Assembly: GCA_943788025.1 (NCBI GenBank)
Contig: CALSOR010000008.1
Span: 124,001 to 188,000, forward strand
Direction: 5' to 3'
DNA: 64,000 bases
Source of the DNA: JABAAE01 sp905480545
GTDB lineage: Bacteria > Planctomycetota > Planctomycetia > Pirellulales > Pirellulaceae
The translations under genes and the position numbers were made by a program. Below are positions 54,191 to 63,736 of the stretch, piece after piece. The notes below the pieces were generated by a model that had not been told where the DNA came from, did no database searches, and saw only the letters and a program-made list of their open reading frames with translations. Within the stretch, counting starts at the first letter, position 1. Each line of letters begins with the position of its first letter.

Positions 54191-55564
54191 CTATTTTTCC
54201 GTCGGTTTTGAAATAGCGATTAACTTTTCGGTTGTTCGAAAATAAATAACCCCATCTGAAATGGCAGGTGAAGCGAAACACGGGGATCCCATGTTGTTGC
54301 GTGCCAAAATCTTGAATTCCCGACCAGCTTCCAAAACATAAACAATACCGTTTTCCGATGCACAGAAGATCTTACCGTCTGCCGCCACAAGCGATGCAAT
54401 AATCCCGGCACCTACAGCAAGGCGTTTCTGATAAACGGGCTCGCCTGTTTTGGCATCAAAGCATCGAACCGTCCCATTGGAGTTTCCCAAGTACAACAAG
54501 TCACGATAGACAACAGGCGTCGACATGTAAGAACCGCCTCGCAATGTGGACCATACAATTGATTTGTTTTCGGAAGAACCATCCTTTGACGGTGTGATGT
54601 CTCCAATCGCATTCGGTTTAACGACGTATATCGGCGACTGACCTCCGTGTGCACTTGTGACATAAATCCAGTTGTTTGAGGCAAAAGGAGTTGGAACCGG
54701 GTTGTCGCCTCCACCTCGAATCTTCCAAATTTCTTTTCCTGTTTCGAGGTCATACGACATGACCCAAGGCCAACCATTAACGACGACTTGGGTTCGGCCA
54801 CCACTTCTGAAAATAAAAGGTGTTCCCCAACTGCGTTCACAAACGCCCATGCGTGACACACGCCATTTTTCTTTTCCATCAGAAAGCCTTAATGAGGCAA
54901 TGAAAGGGTTCTTGGGATCGTCACAAACGATCACGATTTGATCCTGAAAAAGGGCAGGGGAGCTGGCGAACCCCCAACCAATCCCGTACTTACTGATATC
55001 GATCACGCCCAAATCGCGTTTCCATTTCAGTTTGCCGTCAAGGTCAAAGCAATAAAGCCCTTCAGAACCAAAGAATGCAACAACTCGATCGCCTTCGACA
55101 GTCACGCTCGCATTAGCATGCGTAGCTTTTGCATGACGCGTCGCACGTGGCCGTCCTTTTTTCGCCGTTTGTCTCCACAGCTCATTCCCCGTTTGCTTGT
55201 CAAAGCAAAGCAATACCCAACTTTGTTCCCCTTGATCATCCGCCGCCTCCGGACGTCCGCCGGCACCAACAACCAGTGGCGATTTACCGTTGGATGCAAT
55301 GGCAGTTGTGACAAATATTTTGTTGCCCGTAATGACAGGGCTTGAATGCCCGAGACCGGGTAACTTCTGCTGCCAGGAAATGACAGACAGCTTGTCACTC
55401 GACGGGCCAGCATCCCATTGCGTTCGAATTGGAAATCCATCCGCAACGCCACTACCGCGAATTCCGCGAAACGACGGCCAATCCTGACCGTTACTGGTTT
55501 GCAAAGCCGTAACAAAAAGCATGAACAGCATCATCGCACGATCCAACGGTCGCAAAGCAATCAT
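54191..55564 (-). CDS. Secreted PQQ-like (beta-propeller) repeat protein
   Basis: About 457 residues. The signal peptide is MMLFMLFVTALQTSNGQDWP. The body is a PQQ-type beta-propeller, with repeated WxxxGxxxGL-like blades, for example ITGNKIFVTTAIASNGKSPL, FDKQTGNELWRQTAKKGRPR and ETGKEIWKIRGGGDNPVPTP. No PQQ-binding catalytic domain is seen. Such proteins are common in planctomycetes as periplasmic structural or sugar-binding proteins. I start at 55564 because the upstream frame is out of signal. It lies 10 bases after the FG-GAP gene, so the two are one operon. Confidence 0.88.
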   Translation of the reverse strand: MIALRPLDRAMMLFMLFVTALQTSNGQDWPSFRGIRGSGVADGFPIRTQWDAGPSSDKLSVISWQQKLPGLGHSSPVITGNKIFVTTAIASNGKSPLVVGAGGRPEAADDQGEQSWVLLCFDKQTGNELWRQTAKKGRPRATRHAKATHANASVTVEGDRVVAFFGSEGLYCFDLDGKLKWKRDLGVIDISKYGIGWGFASSPALFQDQIVIVCDDPKNPFIASLRLSDGKEKWRVSRMGVCERSWGTPFIFRSGGRTQVVVNGWPWVMSYDLETGKEIWKIRGGGDNPVPTPFASNNWIYVTSAHGGQSPIYVVKPNAIGDITPSKDGSSENKSIVWSTLRGGSYMSTPVVYRDLLYLGNSNGTVRCFDAKTGEPVYQKRLAVGAGIIASLVAADGKIFCASENGIVYVLEAGREFKILARNNMGSPCFASPAISDGVIYFRTTEKLIAISKPTEK

Positions 55565-55574
55565 TCGTATAGCC

Positions 55575-56735
55575 CTATTTGTTTGAAGATCGGTTGAGAT
55601 AAATAAAGTTCGGTGCACCCGAATTGGCGACCACAATATCGGGAAACCGGTCTCCGTCCAAATCGCCAACATCCAATCCGTAAGTCGCATTCGCTTCACC
55701 GCCGAAACGCACCTCCCGAAATCGGTCCGTTCCCAATTCGCGAAAGAACACTGCATTCTGTTGCATAGCATTTCCAACAACAATGTCGATCGAACCGTCA
55801 TTATTCATATCCGCTGTCGTGATCGCATAAGACTTTCCATCGCTTCGACCGAATCTGGTTGCTAATTTGAGTTTTGATTTTCCGTCACCGAAATAGATCC
55901 CGTTTGCCTCACCAATGTTCCCGGTAACGATATCAGGTTTTCCATCAGCATTTAAATCACAAACGGCAACAGCGCGAGTCTGATCCTTTCCTGTCCCGAA
56001 TGGAATTCGTTTTCCAAACTTTGCTTGCCCCTCATTCAACAAAATATAGTTCTGCTGACCGTCCCGATTCGCTAGAACCAAATCAGGATGACCATCCAAG
56101 TTAAAGTCAGCAACGGCCACGTCGATGGTAGAATCATCTCGACCGCCAAACGGGTAACCAGTTCCAAATTTTGCTTTGCCGTTGTTTAGGTAAAATCGGT
56201 TCTGCCGACCTCGGCAAGTCATAACAATATCAATGTCATTGTCACGATCCAAATCAGCCAACGTTAGGCTGCGAGCACTTGTGACATCTCCGAATTCAGT
56301 TCCAGAATCAAACTTGCCTGTTCCATCGTTCAAAAAAATCAAGTTTGGAGCCCAATCGTTTCCAACGGCTATGTCCACATCCCCATCACCGTCAAGATCA
56401 GCCAATTCTGTCGCATACGTCGTAGCACGATCTATGCCAAGATTTCGTTGCACGTTGAATCGAGCACGGTCTTGATTCAGAAAAAGAAAATTTTGTTGTG
56501 GCCAATGACGACCGTTTGCAATGACAACATCCAAATCTTTATCATCATCGAGGTCGGCAATTCGAGCAGAAGCCGAAAGATTCGTCTCGGTCCCCAGCGT
56601 CAAACGAACACCCGTCACAAACACCCGTTCCTGCCCACTCGCGTTTATCAATGGCCCGAGGCAAAAACTCATAAACACTGGGGCCAGAAACCAAAATGTG
56701 GAATTCTTTAATGAAAAAGAGCGGCTGGATGGCAT
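55575..56735 (-). CDS. Secreted FG-GAP/VCBS repeat protein
   Basis: A 386-residue exported protein with a signal peptide (WFLAPVFMSFCLGPLINASG). About seven FG-GAP/VCBS repeats follow, each with a D-x-D-x-D-G calcium loop: ADLDDDKDLDVVIANGR, ADLDGDGDVDIAVGND, ADLDRDNDIDIVMT, ADFNLDGHPDLVLANRD, CDLNADGKPDIVTGN, ADMNNDGSIDIVVGNA and GDLDGDRFPDIVVANS. They form a beta-propeller likely used for adhesion or surface binding. It is upstream of the PQQ-like gene by 10 bases, so both are produced together. Confidence 0.9.
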   Translation of the reverse strand: MPSSRSFSLKNSTFWFLAPVFMSFCLGPLINASGQERVFVTGVRLTLGTETNLSASARIADLDDDKDLDVVIANGRHWPQQNFLFLNQDRARFNVQRNLGIDRATTYATELADLDGDGDVDIAVGNDWAPNLIFLNDGTGKFDSGTEFGDVTSARSLTLADLDRDNDIDIVMTCRGRQNRFYLNNGKAKFGTGYPFGGRDDSTIDVAVADFNLDGHPDLVLANRDGQQNYILLNEGQAKFGKRIPFGTGKDQTRAVAVCDLNADGKPDIVTGNIGEANGIYFGDGKSKLKLATRFGRSDGKSYAITTADMNNDGSIDIVVGNAMQQNAVFFRELGTDRFREVRFGGEANATYGLDVGDLDGDRFPDIVVANSGAPNFIYLNRSSNK

Positions 56736-56966
56736 ACTGGGCTCGATCCTCTTAATTTGTTGACCAAATGACTCGGCGACCTGACAAGGCCAAGTATAGT
56801 CGCGGCAAGCAAAAGTCGTCCATCATGGGCTTTGATGAAGAAAATGAATGCGAACGCTGACAAAAAAGACGCGACATAGACGCTCTTTGACAGATGTCGG
56901 CGCAGCAAAAATGCGACGTGCCAAATGGAGCACGTCGCAATCCACAATGTAGTTAAAAATCGCCAA

Positions 56967-57248
56967 CTAGTCTTCGCGACTGGTAATCTCAATCAAGTGA
57001 TAACCGAATTGGGTCTTGACTGGTCCGTGAACGGTGTTGAGCGATTCGCTAAATACTACGGTATCGAATTCTGGAACCATTTGGCCGGGCTTGAATTCGC
57101 CAAGTGCACCGCCTGACTTCCCAGACGGGCAAGCCGAAAACTCGGCGGCGACTTCAGCAAAATCTTTGCCGTCGGCGATCTGATCTTTCAGATCGTTACA
57201 AACTTCTTCTGTTTCAACCAAAATGTGTCGGGCTGCTGCTTTAGCCAT
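56967..57248 (-). CDS. Parvulin-type peptidyl-prolyl isomerase
   Basis: A 93-residue stand-alone PpiC/rotamase domain that isomerises Xaa-Pro bonds. It opens with AKAAARHILVETEEVCNDLK, has the conserved SACPSGKSGGALGEFKPGQM and ends with VKTQFGYHLIEITSRE. No signal peptide is visible, so it is cytoplasmic, as in PpiC of E. coli. It lies alone on the minus strand, downstream of the RhlE helicase gene. Confidence 0.93.
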   Translation of the reverse strand: MAKAAARHILVETEEVCNDLKDQIADGKDFAEVAAEFSACPSGKSGGALGEFKPGQMVPEFDTVVFSESLNTVHGPVKTQFGYHLIEITSRED

Positions 57249-57413
57249 TAGTTCTCTCGTTAAAAATCAATTTTTGAAGGACACAAGCATATCAGATGTT
57301 TTCCGCGTTCCACACCCGATGAAAGACAATTTGATTTTCGCTGTGCTTGCGGTTTAACACAACGGATCCGGAGAATACGCCCCGCCATCTGAATCCGTTC
57401 GGTTAAATACTCA

Positions 57414-59138
57414 TTACGCCGGATTTGATTCTTTTGCCTGAAGACGCTCTTTCTTGCCGGGACGATTTTTCTTTTTCTTTTTTGGCTTCGATTGTGTCAC
57501 ACCAAAAACAAATGGCTCGTTCCCATCCGCTGAGCGATTCGGTTTCGAAACTTTCGTTCGCCCACGTCCCGCAGCGCTGTTTCCGGAAGAAGCCCCACCA
57601 CCCGAGCGACTCTCTGATGACCGATTACGACTGTCACCAGACGACTTTTTTCCACCCTTGGCTCCCTGCTTTGCTCCATTGGCTGACGGGCGAGATCCAC
57701 GCGGTTTGCGATTTGATTTCGGCTCAGTGAGCAACTCGTCAAATTCGCCTAAAACAGATTGCTTGCCAGACGCAGGATCTGATCCGGCGGGCTTCGATGT
57801 CTGAGCGTTCGGCTTTGGATTTGAACGCGTGCGATGTGTTGGCGTTCCGGATACCTTGTTATCACCACCACTGCGCCGGGACGAATTACGGTCACGCGTC
57901 CTCGGTTCCGTCGAACCGCGCTGACGCTGTGCTTCAGTACCTCGATTCGATCTTGACCTTTCAACACGAGGTTCACGCCTTCGTTCACCATCGTCGTCCT
58001 TTAACCCGCCTTGCGAGAGACCTTTATCCATTGGAATCTTGATCCCAATTAACTTCTGTATAGCATTGAGCTCTGCACGCTCTGAATTCGTCACGAATGA
58101 AATCGCGATACCCGCTGCACCTGCTCGACCAGTCCTACCGATACGGTGAACGTAGGCTTCAGGCTCAATCGGAAGGTCATAATTCACAACATGGCTGACA
58201 CCATCGATGTCGATTCCGCGAGCCGCGACATCGGTTGCAACAAGCACTGCAATTTCATTATTGCGAAACGCATCAAGCGAGCGTTGCCGAGCATTTTGGG
58301 ACTTATTGCCGTGAATGGCGGTCGCTGAAATCCCGTTTCGTTCGAGACGAGTCGAAACCTGATTCGCCATGCGTTTGGTTTTTGTGAAAACGATCGCTCT
58401 TTCAACCGTTCCATCGGTCAGAATCTTTTCCAGCAAATCTTGCTTTCCTTTTTTCCCAACCATTGCAATCCGCTGATCGATCTTGTCGATGCTTCTAGAC
58501 TTTGGTGTTACGTTTACGTTTACAGGATCAACAAGCAACTTTTCGGTGAGTTCAACGATCTTAGGGGGGAGCGTTGCCGAAAAGAAAAGTGACTGACGCT
58601 CATCAGGCAGTTCGCGAACAATCCGTTTTAGATCCGGCATGAACCCCATGTCGAGCATGCGATCTGCTTCGTCCAACACGAATACTTCTAATTCATCGAG
58701 CTTCACAAATCCCTGATTCATAAGATCGAGTAATCGTCCCGGTGTCGCAACCAAAATGTGCGAGCCACGGCTCATCATTTGTTCCTGACGTTTTTGATTT
58801 ACACCACCGTAGATCAACGCAACGCGTAATTTCAAATGGCGACCGTATACCTCAAAGCTATCTCCGATTTGGACGGCAAGTTCACGAGTTGGTGCAAGAA
58901 TCAGTGCGAACGGACGTTTGGGTTTTGCCTTTCGATTTTGTTGCCCCAATCGATTGAGAATGGGTAGTGCAAAGGCAGCGGTTTTTCCAGTACCGGTTTG
59001 GGCGCAACCCAGAATGTCACATCGTTTTAGAGCATGAGGGATTGTCTTTGCTTGGATGGGGGTCGGAATTTCGTATTGCTGTTCAGCAAGTGCCTTTTGA
59101 AGGGGATCAATTAGGCTAAGTTCTTTGAAAGTCTTCAA
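57414..59138 (-). CDS. rhlE: DEAD-box RNA helicase, RhlE-type
   Basis: A 574-residue ATP-dependent RNA helicase for ribosome assembly or RNA turnover. Motifs are PTPIQAKTIPHAL (Q motif), GCAQTGTGKTAAFALPIL (I), VLDEADRMLDMGFMPDLK (II), LFFSATLP (III), VATDVAARGIDIDGVSHVVN (V) and YVHRIGRTGRAG (VI). The core ends near residue 375. A basic Arg/Ser/Lys-rich tail of about 190 residues follows (DDDGERRREPRVERSRSNRG and KPKKKKKNRPGKKERLQAK), likely RNA binding. The long upstream gap (about 500 bases) may hold an autoregulatory 5' leader, as seen for other cold-induced helicases. Confidence 0.93.
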   Translation of the reverse strand: MKTFKELSLIDPLQKALAEQQYEIPTPIQAKTIPHALKRCDILGCAQTGTGKTAAFALPILNRLGQQNRKAKPKRPFALILAPTRELAVQIGDSFEVYGRHLKLRVALIYGGVNQKRQEQMMSRGSHILVATPGRLLDLMNQGFVKLDELEVFVLDEADRMLDMGFMPDLKRIVRELPDERQSLFFSATLPPKIVELTEKLLVDPVNVNVTPKSRSIDKIDQRIAMVGKKGKQDLLEKILTDGTVERAIVFTKTKRMANQVSTRLERNGISATAIHGNKSQNARQRSLDAFRNNEIAVLVATDVAARGIDIDGVSHVVNYDLPIEPEAYVHRIGRTGRAGAAGIAISFVTNSERAELNAIQKLIGIKIPMDKGLSQGGLKDDDGERRREPRVERSRSNRGTEAQRQRGSTEPRTRDRNSSRRSGGDNKVSGTPTHRTRSNPKPNAQTSKPAGSDPASGKQSVLGEFDELLTEPKSNRKPRGSRPSANGAKQGAKGGKKSSGDSRNRSSESRSGGGASSGNSAAGRGRTKVSKPNRSADGNEPFVFGVTQSKPKKKKKNRPGKKERLQAKESNPA

Positions 59139-59633
59139 GGATTTTCTTTCTTTGATTTGTCGCTTTTTGGGCGTTGGTGAGTCACGGTGTCAAACCGCAG
59201 GTGCATAAAGCGACCGAATTTGCATTCAAACCAAATAATTGATTCGCCAAAGGCAGAATCGAACGTTAGATTTTGGGCGCATCAATCGCCAAGTTAGCCT
59301 CTGGACAAACAAGAAAGTCACAGCGGAGTTGCGTAAATCAGTTACGCTCGTGGCCGTTTCAATCCTTCATCGATTGAAGAAAAAGCCAATGTTTTTGCGA
59401 TTCAAATCGCGTGGTATCGAAAGACTTCTCGGGAAAAGAAACGTCGAAAAAACTTTGAATTGGGGGTAACGCCGTTTTGCTCTTTTCTGCAACGCGTTTC
59501 TCGTTTATCCCAATGATTTACCACATTCCGCTGCCTCAACCGACGACAGCGATGCTGAATGATACCTTTAAATTGACTGGGAACTAGGCCAATTATCCAG
59601 ATTCGACTGTTTTTTTCGAAAGCTAAAATCGAA
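59139..59633. other. Intergenic region upstream of the helicase
   Basis: About 495 bases with only short frames on both strands and no recognised family. It contains the promoter region of the helicase on the minus strand. No clear terminator was found. A long untranslated leader is possible but unproven. Confidence 0.35.
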
Positions 59634-60884
59634 TCATTCACCTACTTTTTTGCCAATGCAGTACAAATACTCTCGACGGTTACCTTTCGATCCAAAGGCG
59701 ACGCGAGTGTAAATCCGGTTGTTGCAGAACGCTGGCGTCGCGAATGTCGAATCTCCCAACTTGTTCTTGGCAACCGCTTCAAAACGATCAGGCGATGCCT
59801 TGATCACAAACGTGGTTCCACGTTCCGAAGCGTAATATAAATTCCCGTTTGCAAAAATCAACGAGCAACTCACTGGATTTTCAACCCGTCCCTTCCACAT
59901 TTCGGTTCCATCGGCAGCCGCCCAGCAGTAGGCAACTCCCTGATCACTTACCGCGTAGACGTAACCGTCATGCACCAACATCGACTGTTCGTAGCACTTA
60001 ACTTTATTTTGCCAAACAACCTGCCCAGAGCCATCTGATTTGACGCAGTAGGTTTGAGCTTTTGGAAATCCGCCACTTGCAAAAACCTTGCCGTCATCCC
60101 AAACCAATGTTCCGCAGGACACCTGCCAGATCGTTGGAACTTTCCATAGCTGCTTGCCCGTATCCGGATCAAAACCGCCAATTTCACTGCCGCCACTAAT
60201 GAGCAACTGCTGCCTGCCACCTGTCATTCCAACGATGGGCGACGAATAGGAAGATCGTTTTCGGTCGGTTCGCCAGACTTCATTTCCGCTTTCTCGATCA
60301 TAGGCAACCAGGAATCCTACTTTAGACTCAGCGGAAACAATTACGGTCGATTTATAAATTGTTGGCGAGGCACCATAACCGAATTTATAAAAGGTGTCGT
60401 ATCCGCCGGTTCGTTTTTGCCATAATACTTTGCCGTCCAAGTCCAACTTCGTTAGGAAGATTGCACCGTCATTATCGAAAGTGACAAAGATTGCTTTGCC
60501 ATCACAAGCGATCGTTTGCGAGGCATGAGTGTTCTTTGGGTAAATCTTGGGGGCGAAATTCCCTCGGTGAACTTCCGTTTCCCAAAGTTTTTTTCCATCC
60601 ATTTGTGTGTAACACATGACCGACTGCGTTTTGGCCGAATCACTTGCGGTTGCGAGGAAGATCCGTCCGGCGAAAAGTGTGGGTGATCCATGCCCGCTTC
60701 CTGGAAGCTCTTTTTTCCAAACCACGTTTTCAGATTCAGACCATGTTACCGGAGGCGTCTGGTCTTTCGAAGCAATACCGTTATTGGTCGGACCTCGCCA
60801 TTGCATCCAATCGTCGGCGAATGACGTCGTGGCTAAACAGAAAATTAATGACAGCGAAGCGAAAAGCGTGATTGGTCTGGGCAT
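59634..60884 (-). CDS. Secreted PQQ-binding-like beta-propeller protein
   Basis: A 416-residue exported protein with a signal peptide (FASLSLIFCLATTSFADDWM). PQQ-like blades include MQWRGPTNNGIASKDQTPPV, NVVWKKELPGSGHGSPTLFA, QMDGKKLWETEVHRGNFAPK and VAYDRESGNEVWRTDRKRSS. There is no PQQ enzyme signature, so a structural or sugar-binding role is more likely. It resembles the copy at 54191 and was probably duplicated. It lies downstream of the DUF1559 genes on the same strand, 73 bases after the nearest, and may share their transcript. Confidence 0.9.
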   Translation of the reverse strand: MPRPITLFASLSLIFCLATTSFADDWMQWRGPTNNGIASKDQTPPVTWSESENVVWKKELPGSGHGSPTLFAGRIFLATASDSAKTQSVMCYTQMDGKKLWETEVHRGNFAPKIYPKNTHASQTIACDGKAIFVTFDNDGAIFLTKLDLDGKVLWQKRTGGYDTFYKFGYGASPTIYKSTVIVSAESKVGFLVAYDRESGNEVWRTDRKRSSYSSPIVGMTGGRQQLLISGGSEIGGFDPDTGKQLWKVPTIWQVSCGTLVWDDGKVFASGGFPKAQTYCVKSDGSGQVVWQNKVKCYEQSMLVHDGYVYAVSDQGVAYCWAAADGTEMWKGRVENPVSCSLIFANGNLYYASERGTTFVIKASPDRFEAVAKNKLGDSTFATPAFCNNRIYTRVAFGSKGNRREYLYCIGKKVGE

Positions 60885-60957
60885 TTTTTGACAAAAAAGT
60901 AGTTGATATTAAGTCGATTACCGATAGCACAAATTTTAAGCGATAATGGGTTGTGAA

Positions 60958-61767
60958 TTAATTTGAGAAAATCTCACCTGGAATCGGCATCAAGTCATTT
61001 GGTTTAAACAGCAAGGCAATTTGTTCATCTGAAAGTTTTTTTTCTTTCAAACAGCCGATGCTGAGAACGTGACCATCATAAAAACAGACACGCAGTGATT
61101 CTCCAGGCTTGATTGACTTCAACAGTGCAACAGCCTCGTTTACTGTGACGTCATTTTCCGTCGCCCAGTCTCCCGAATTTGCATTCGGATTCTCGATCAA
61201 CATGACGGTGTTCGAAGTACCGTCAACGACTTCTCTAAAGTGAGTGATTGGCTTTTCCGTTTTGATACCACTAATCAACGCCCCGTTAGACAACCCAAAA
61301 AGCCCCTTCACCGATAAAGCCAGGCTGGCATTTGAGGGTTCCGCTGGACTCTCTTCCTGGTTAAACTTTTCGCGCAAATCGCCTTGCCCCAAGGTCCCCA
61401 GTAACTCAACCCTCCAGCTAAGTTCCGGATGTCGTTTTGGAATTCCCTTGGCCATGGTTGAAAACGGAAACGCTTTATTCTTCGCCATGTAGCTATGAAG
61501 GGCCAAACCGATGCTTTTCATTTTTCTCGCATCGTCCAAACTTGAGGCCGTTCCTACTTCACCAACCTGCTTGGCTGTATTCTGATCGATGCGTTTTGAC
61601 TGTCTGGATGACGGACCATCTTTTCTTCTATCCGGTCGCCCCGTGCTTGCTACCTTGCTCTCATCTGATTTCGTATTTTTTTCTTCCGTCGCGGGATCTG
61701 TCCCGCCACAACCCCAAAAAACCGAAACGACGCACAGCGCAATCGCCTTGAAAAATATCCGATTCAA
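60958..61767 (-). CDS. DUF1559 lipoprotein
   Basis: A 269-residue lipoprotein with a lipobox at SVFWGCGG, then a charged linker. The DUF1559 end is KMKSIGLALHSYMAKNKAFP, the conserved DGTSNTVMLIENPNANSGDW, and a C-terminal CFYDGHVLSIGCLK that matches the 'DG' box. DUF1559 proteins are planctomycete pseudopilin-like proteins. This copy lacks the usual N-terminal prepilin-type cleavage sequence and is lipid-anchored instead. It sits 30 bases after the stop of another DUF1559 gene. Confidence 0.85.
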   Translation of the reverse strand: MNRIFFKAIALCVVSVFWGCGGTDPATEEKNTKSDESKVASTGRPDRRKDGPSSRQSKRIDQNTAKQVGEVGTASSLDDARKMKSIGLALHSYMAKNKAFPFSTMAKGIPKRHPELSWRVELLGTLGQGDLREKFNQEESPAEPSNASLALSVKGLFGLSNGALISGIKTEKPITHFREVVDGTSNTVMLIENPNANSGDWATENDVTVNEAVALLKSIKPGESLRVCFYDGHVLSIGCLKEKKLSDEQIALLFKPNDLMPIPGEIFSN

Positions 61768-61797
61768 TTTAGTTCTTCCTGCTCAATATGAAATTAT

Positions 61798-63573
61798 TTA
61801 ATCAATTAATTCCTTGGATTCGTCCGCGGCTTTTTCAACGGCCTCTTTTAGTTTCTCCGCCGCTTCAGTTGGTATCGATGCACCGAAGTCCGCTGCATCT
61901 TTTGCCGTTTCCACCCGCTCCCGATATCTCCGTCCCGGCAATCCGGGAAGCAGACTCCGCCGCGCCTCTTGCAATATATCGGTGTTGATGACGTTGCCGT
62001 CTCTCGGATCCATAAGATGCCTGATTTGTTCTTCCGTAGCACCACTATCCATCATGCTCGGCATTCGCAATACGCTACCGTCAAACATGGTGACCCAAAG
62101 GAAGTCGCCTTTTTTTACTCCTTTTACAAGTTTTACTGCGTCATCAATTTTTAAATCAAGTGGTTTGCTCCACGCGGTCATTGCCGCATTGGGATTCTCG
62201 ATCAACATGATCGTGTTTGACGTGCCGTCAAGAATCGTTCGAATCTGGCTTGACGGCCTGGCAGCAATGATCCCGCAAACCATCGAACCACGGCTCAACA
62301 GAAACTGCTTTTTCGCAGCTGCCACCACGAACTGGTTTTCCTCAGCATCCCAACCCTTTGACAAATCCATTCTGTCGTATTCGTTTTGCCACTCGCAGAA
62401 GGGGAGAATTTTAACGCGCCAGCTCAGGTCTTTATTGATACCACGAGCATCTTCTTTAACGTCTGGGTGGGCGAACGGAAACTTTCGATAAACATCATGG
62501 TAGTTGTGCAGCGCCAATCCGACCTGCATCATTGTGTTCCTGTCCTGCGTTTCCTTCGCACCCAATTGAACGCCTGCCATCATCTTCACAATAGACTTGC
62601 CCAAATTTTCCGGCCTCGCAAGCGTTACAACGCTTGAGCCTTCAATGCGACTGATCGACATGCCTTCGATCGTAGATTCCAACAGATCGCCAAGTGGACC
62701 TCCCTTTTGCTTCAGGATTTTTGCGGGCAGCTGCAAATGAAATTTCAGAAAATCGTACAACACCATCGCTTTGGAATGCACGACTGACTCCTTGCCCGAT
62801 GCAGCATTGATCGATAGCTTCGCTAACGTCTCTGAGGTCGGATCAATGGACAAGCTGATGGTTGAAATTTCTTTTAAGAGAGTCGCTGAGTAAACTGCAA
62901 TGGAGGATTCGTTGATGAAGTTTCCCCATTCAAACATCTGGTAGACTGCATCCGCCTCAAGATTTTCCTGCGAAATCAACGATTCAACAAAACCGTTCAA
63001 AACTTTTGCATCAAATACAACTCGAGCCAATGCAACTTTGTCCATTCTTCCAAACTGTGCAATTAGTTCTTTCGATGCGATCGCACGGCTGGACGAGTAG
63101 GTGAACAAACTCGTTCCAAATTCGAAAGTCCTATCTTTATAGCGAATGATTTCCGGCCACCGTCGACCGGAATCCAACACCGTCCAGCCATCTTCAGTCC
63201 GCTCATCAGCGTCAATAGGGAAAATCTTCTTTACAATTGCGTTAACGTCGGTATCGTCCTTGAAACGTATCCTGGAAACGAATTGCGAATCGCCCGTTCG
63301 CAAATCGGGATTGCCGACGAAAACGGTTAGACGCTCAATCGTCTTGTAGTCGTCCAATTCAATTGGTGGGCCAAGATTGGACATATCCAAAACACCAAAC
63401 ACGGGGGCAATGAACGGATCACTCAACGCATCACTTACCGCGATGTCGACCAATAACATCGCCTGTTTAGACGCGGGCACCGAGCTGTCGAAAATATCGT
63501 CTTGTGCCACTGCAAATATAGGGTTAGCCGCTAAACAAACGAGCAACCAAAGTGATAGTCGAAGTGATTTCAT
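61798..63573 (-). CDS. DUF1559 protein with a long N-terminal domain
   Basis: A 591-residue protein with a signal peptide (LSLWLLVCLAANPIFAVAQ). An unknown N-terminal domain covers residues about 20-310, rich in beta strands and helices (TSLFTYSSSRAIASKELIAQ). The DUF1559 domain follows (NTMMQVGLALHNYHDVYRKF and LDGTSNTIMLIENPNAAMTA). It ends with VTMFDGSVLRMPSMMDSGAT and a Lys/Glu-rich tail. The N-terminal extension is not part of the usual DUF1559 prepilin architecture. It is the middle of three DUF1559 genes in tandem, 30 bases before the next. Confidence 0.85.
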   Translation of the reverse strand: MKSLRLSLWLLVCLAANPIFAVAQDDIFDSSVPASKQAMLLVDIAVSDALSDPFIAPVFGVLDMSNLGPPIELDDYKTIERLTVFVGNPDLRTGDSQFVSRIRFKDDTDVNAIVKKIFPIDADERTEDGWTVLDSGRRWPEIIRYKDRTFEFGTSLFTYSSSRAIASKELIAQFGRMDKVALARVVFDAKVLNGFVESLISQENLEADAVYQMFEWGNFINESSIAVYSATLLKEISTISLSIDPTSETLAKLSINAASGKESVVHSKAMVLYDFLKFHLQLPAKILKQKGGPLGDLLESTIEGMSISRIEGSSVVTLARPENLGKSIVKMMAGVQLGAKETQDRNTMMQVGLALHNYHDVYRKFPFAHPDVKEDARGINKDLSWRVKILPFCEWQNEYDRMDLSKGWDAEENQFVVAAAKKQFLLSRGSMVCGIIAARPSSQIRTILDGTSNTIMLIENPNAAMTAWSKPLDLKIDDAVKLVKGVKKGDFLWVTMFDGSVLRMPSMMDSGATEEQIRHLMDPRDGNVINTDILQEARRSLLPGLPGRRYRERVETAKDAADFGASIPTEAAEKLKEAVEKAADESKELID

Positions 63574-63736
63574 CAGTATTTCGCTCTACAGAATCTATCG
63601 GTTGAATTCAGTATTAAGTCTCGTCAATTTGTTGCTTTGATCCGCGTTTTGATACGTCGATTAGTTCACAAGTCATGCTTGTTGAACCGTGTATCAATGG
63701 CCGTTTCCACCTGCAACAACTCGGATCGCGGTAGGA

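Noticed and set aside
56708..56992. A 94-codon minus-strand frame with hydrophobic segments
   Set aside because: Overlaps the parvulin gene's end in another frame and lacks a start site; most likely a shadow frame.
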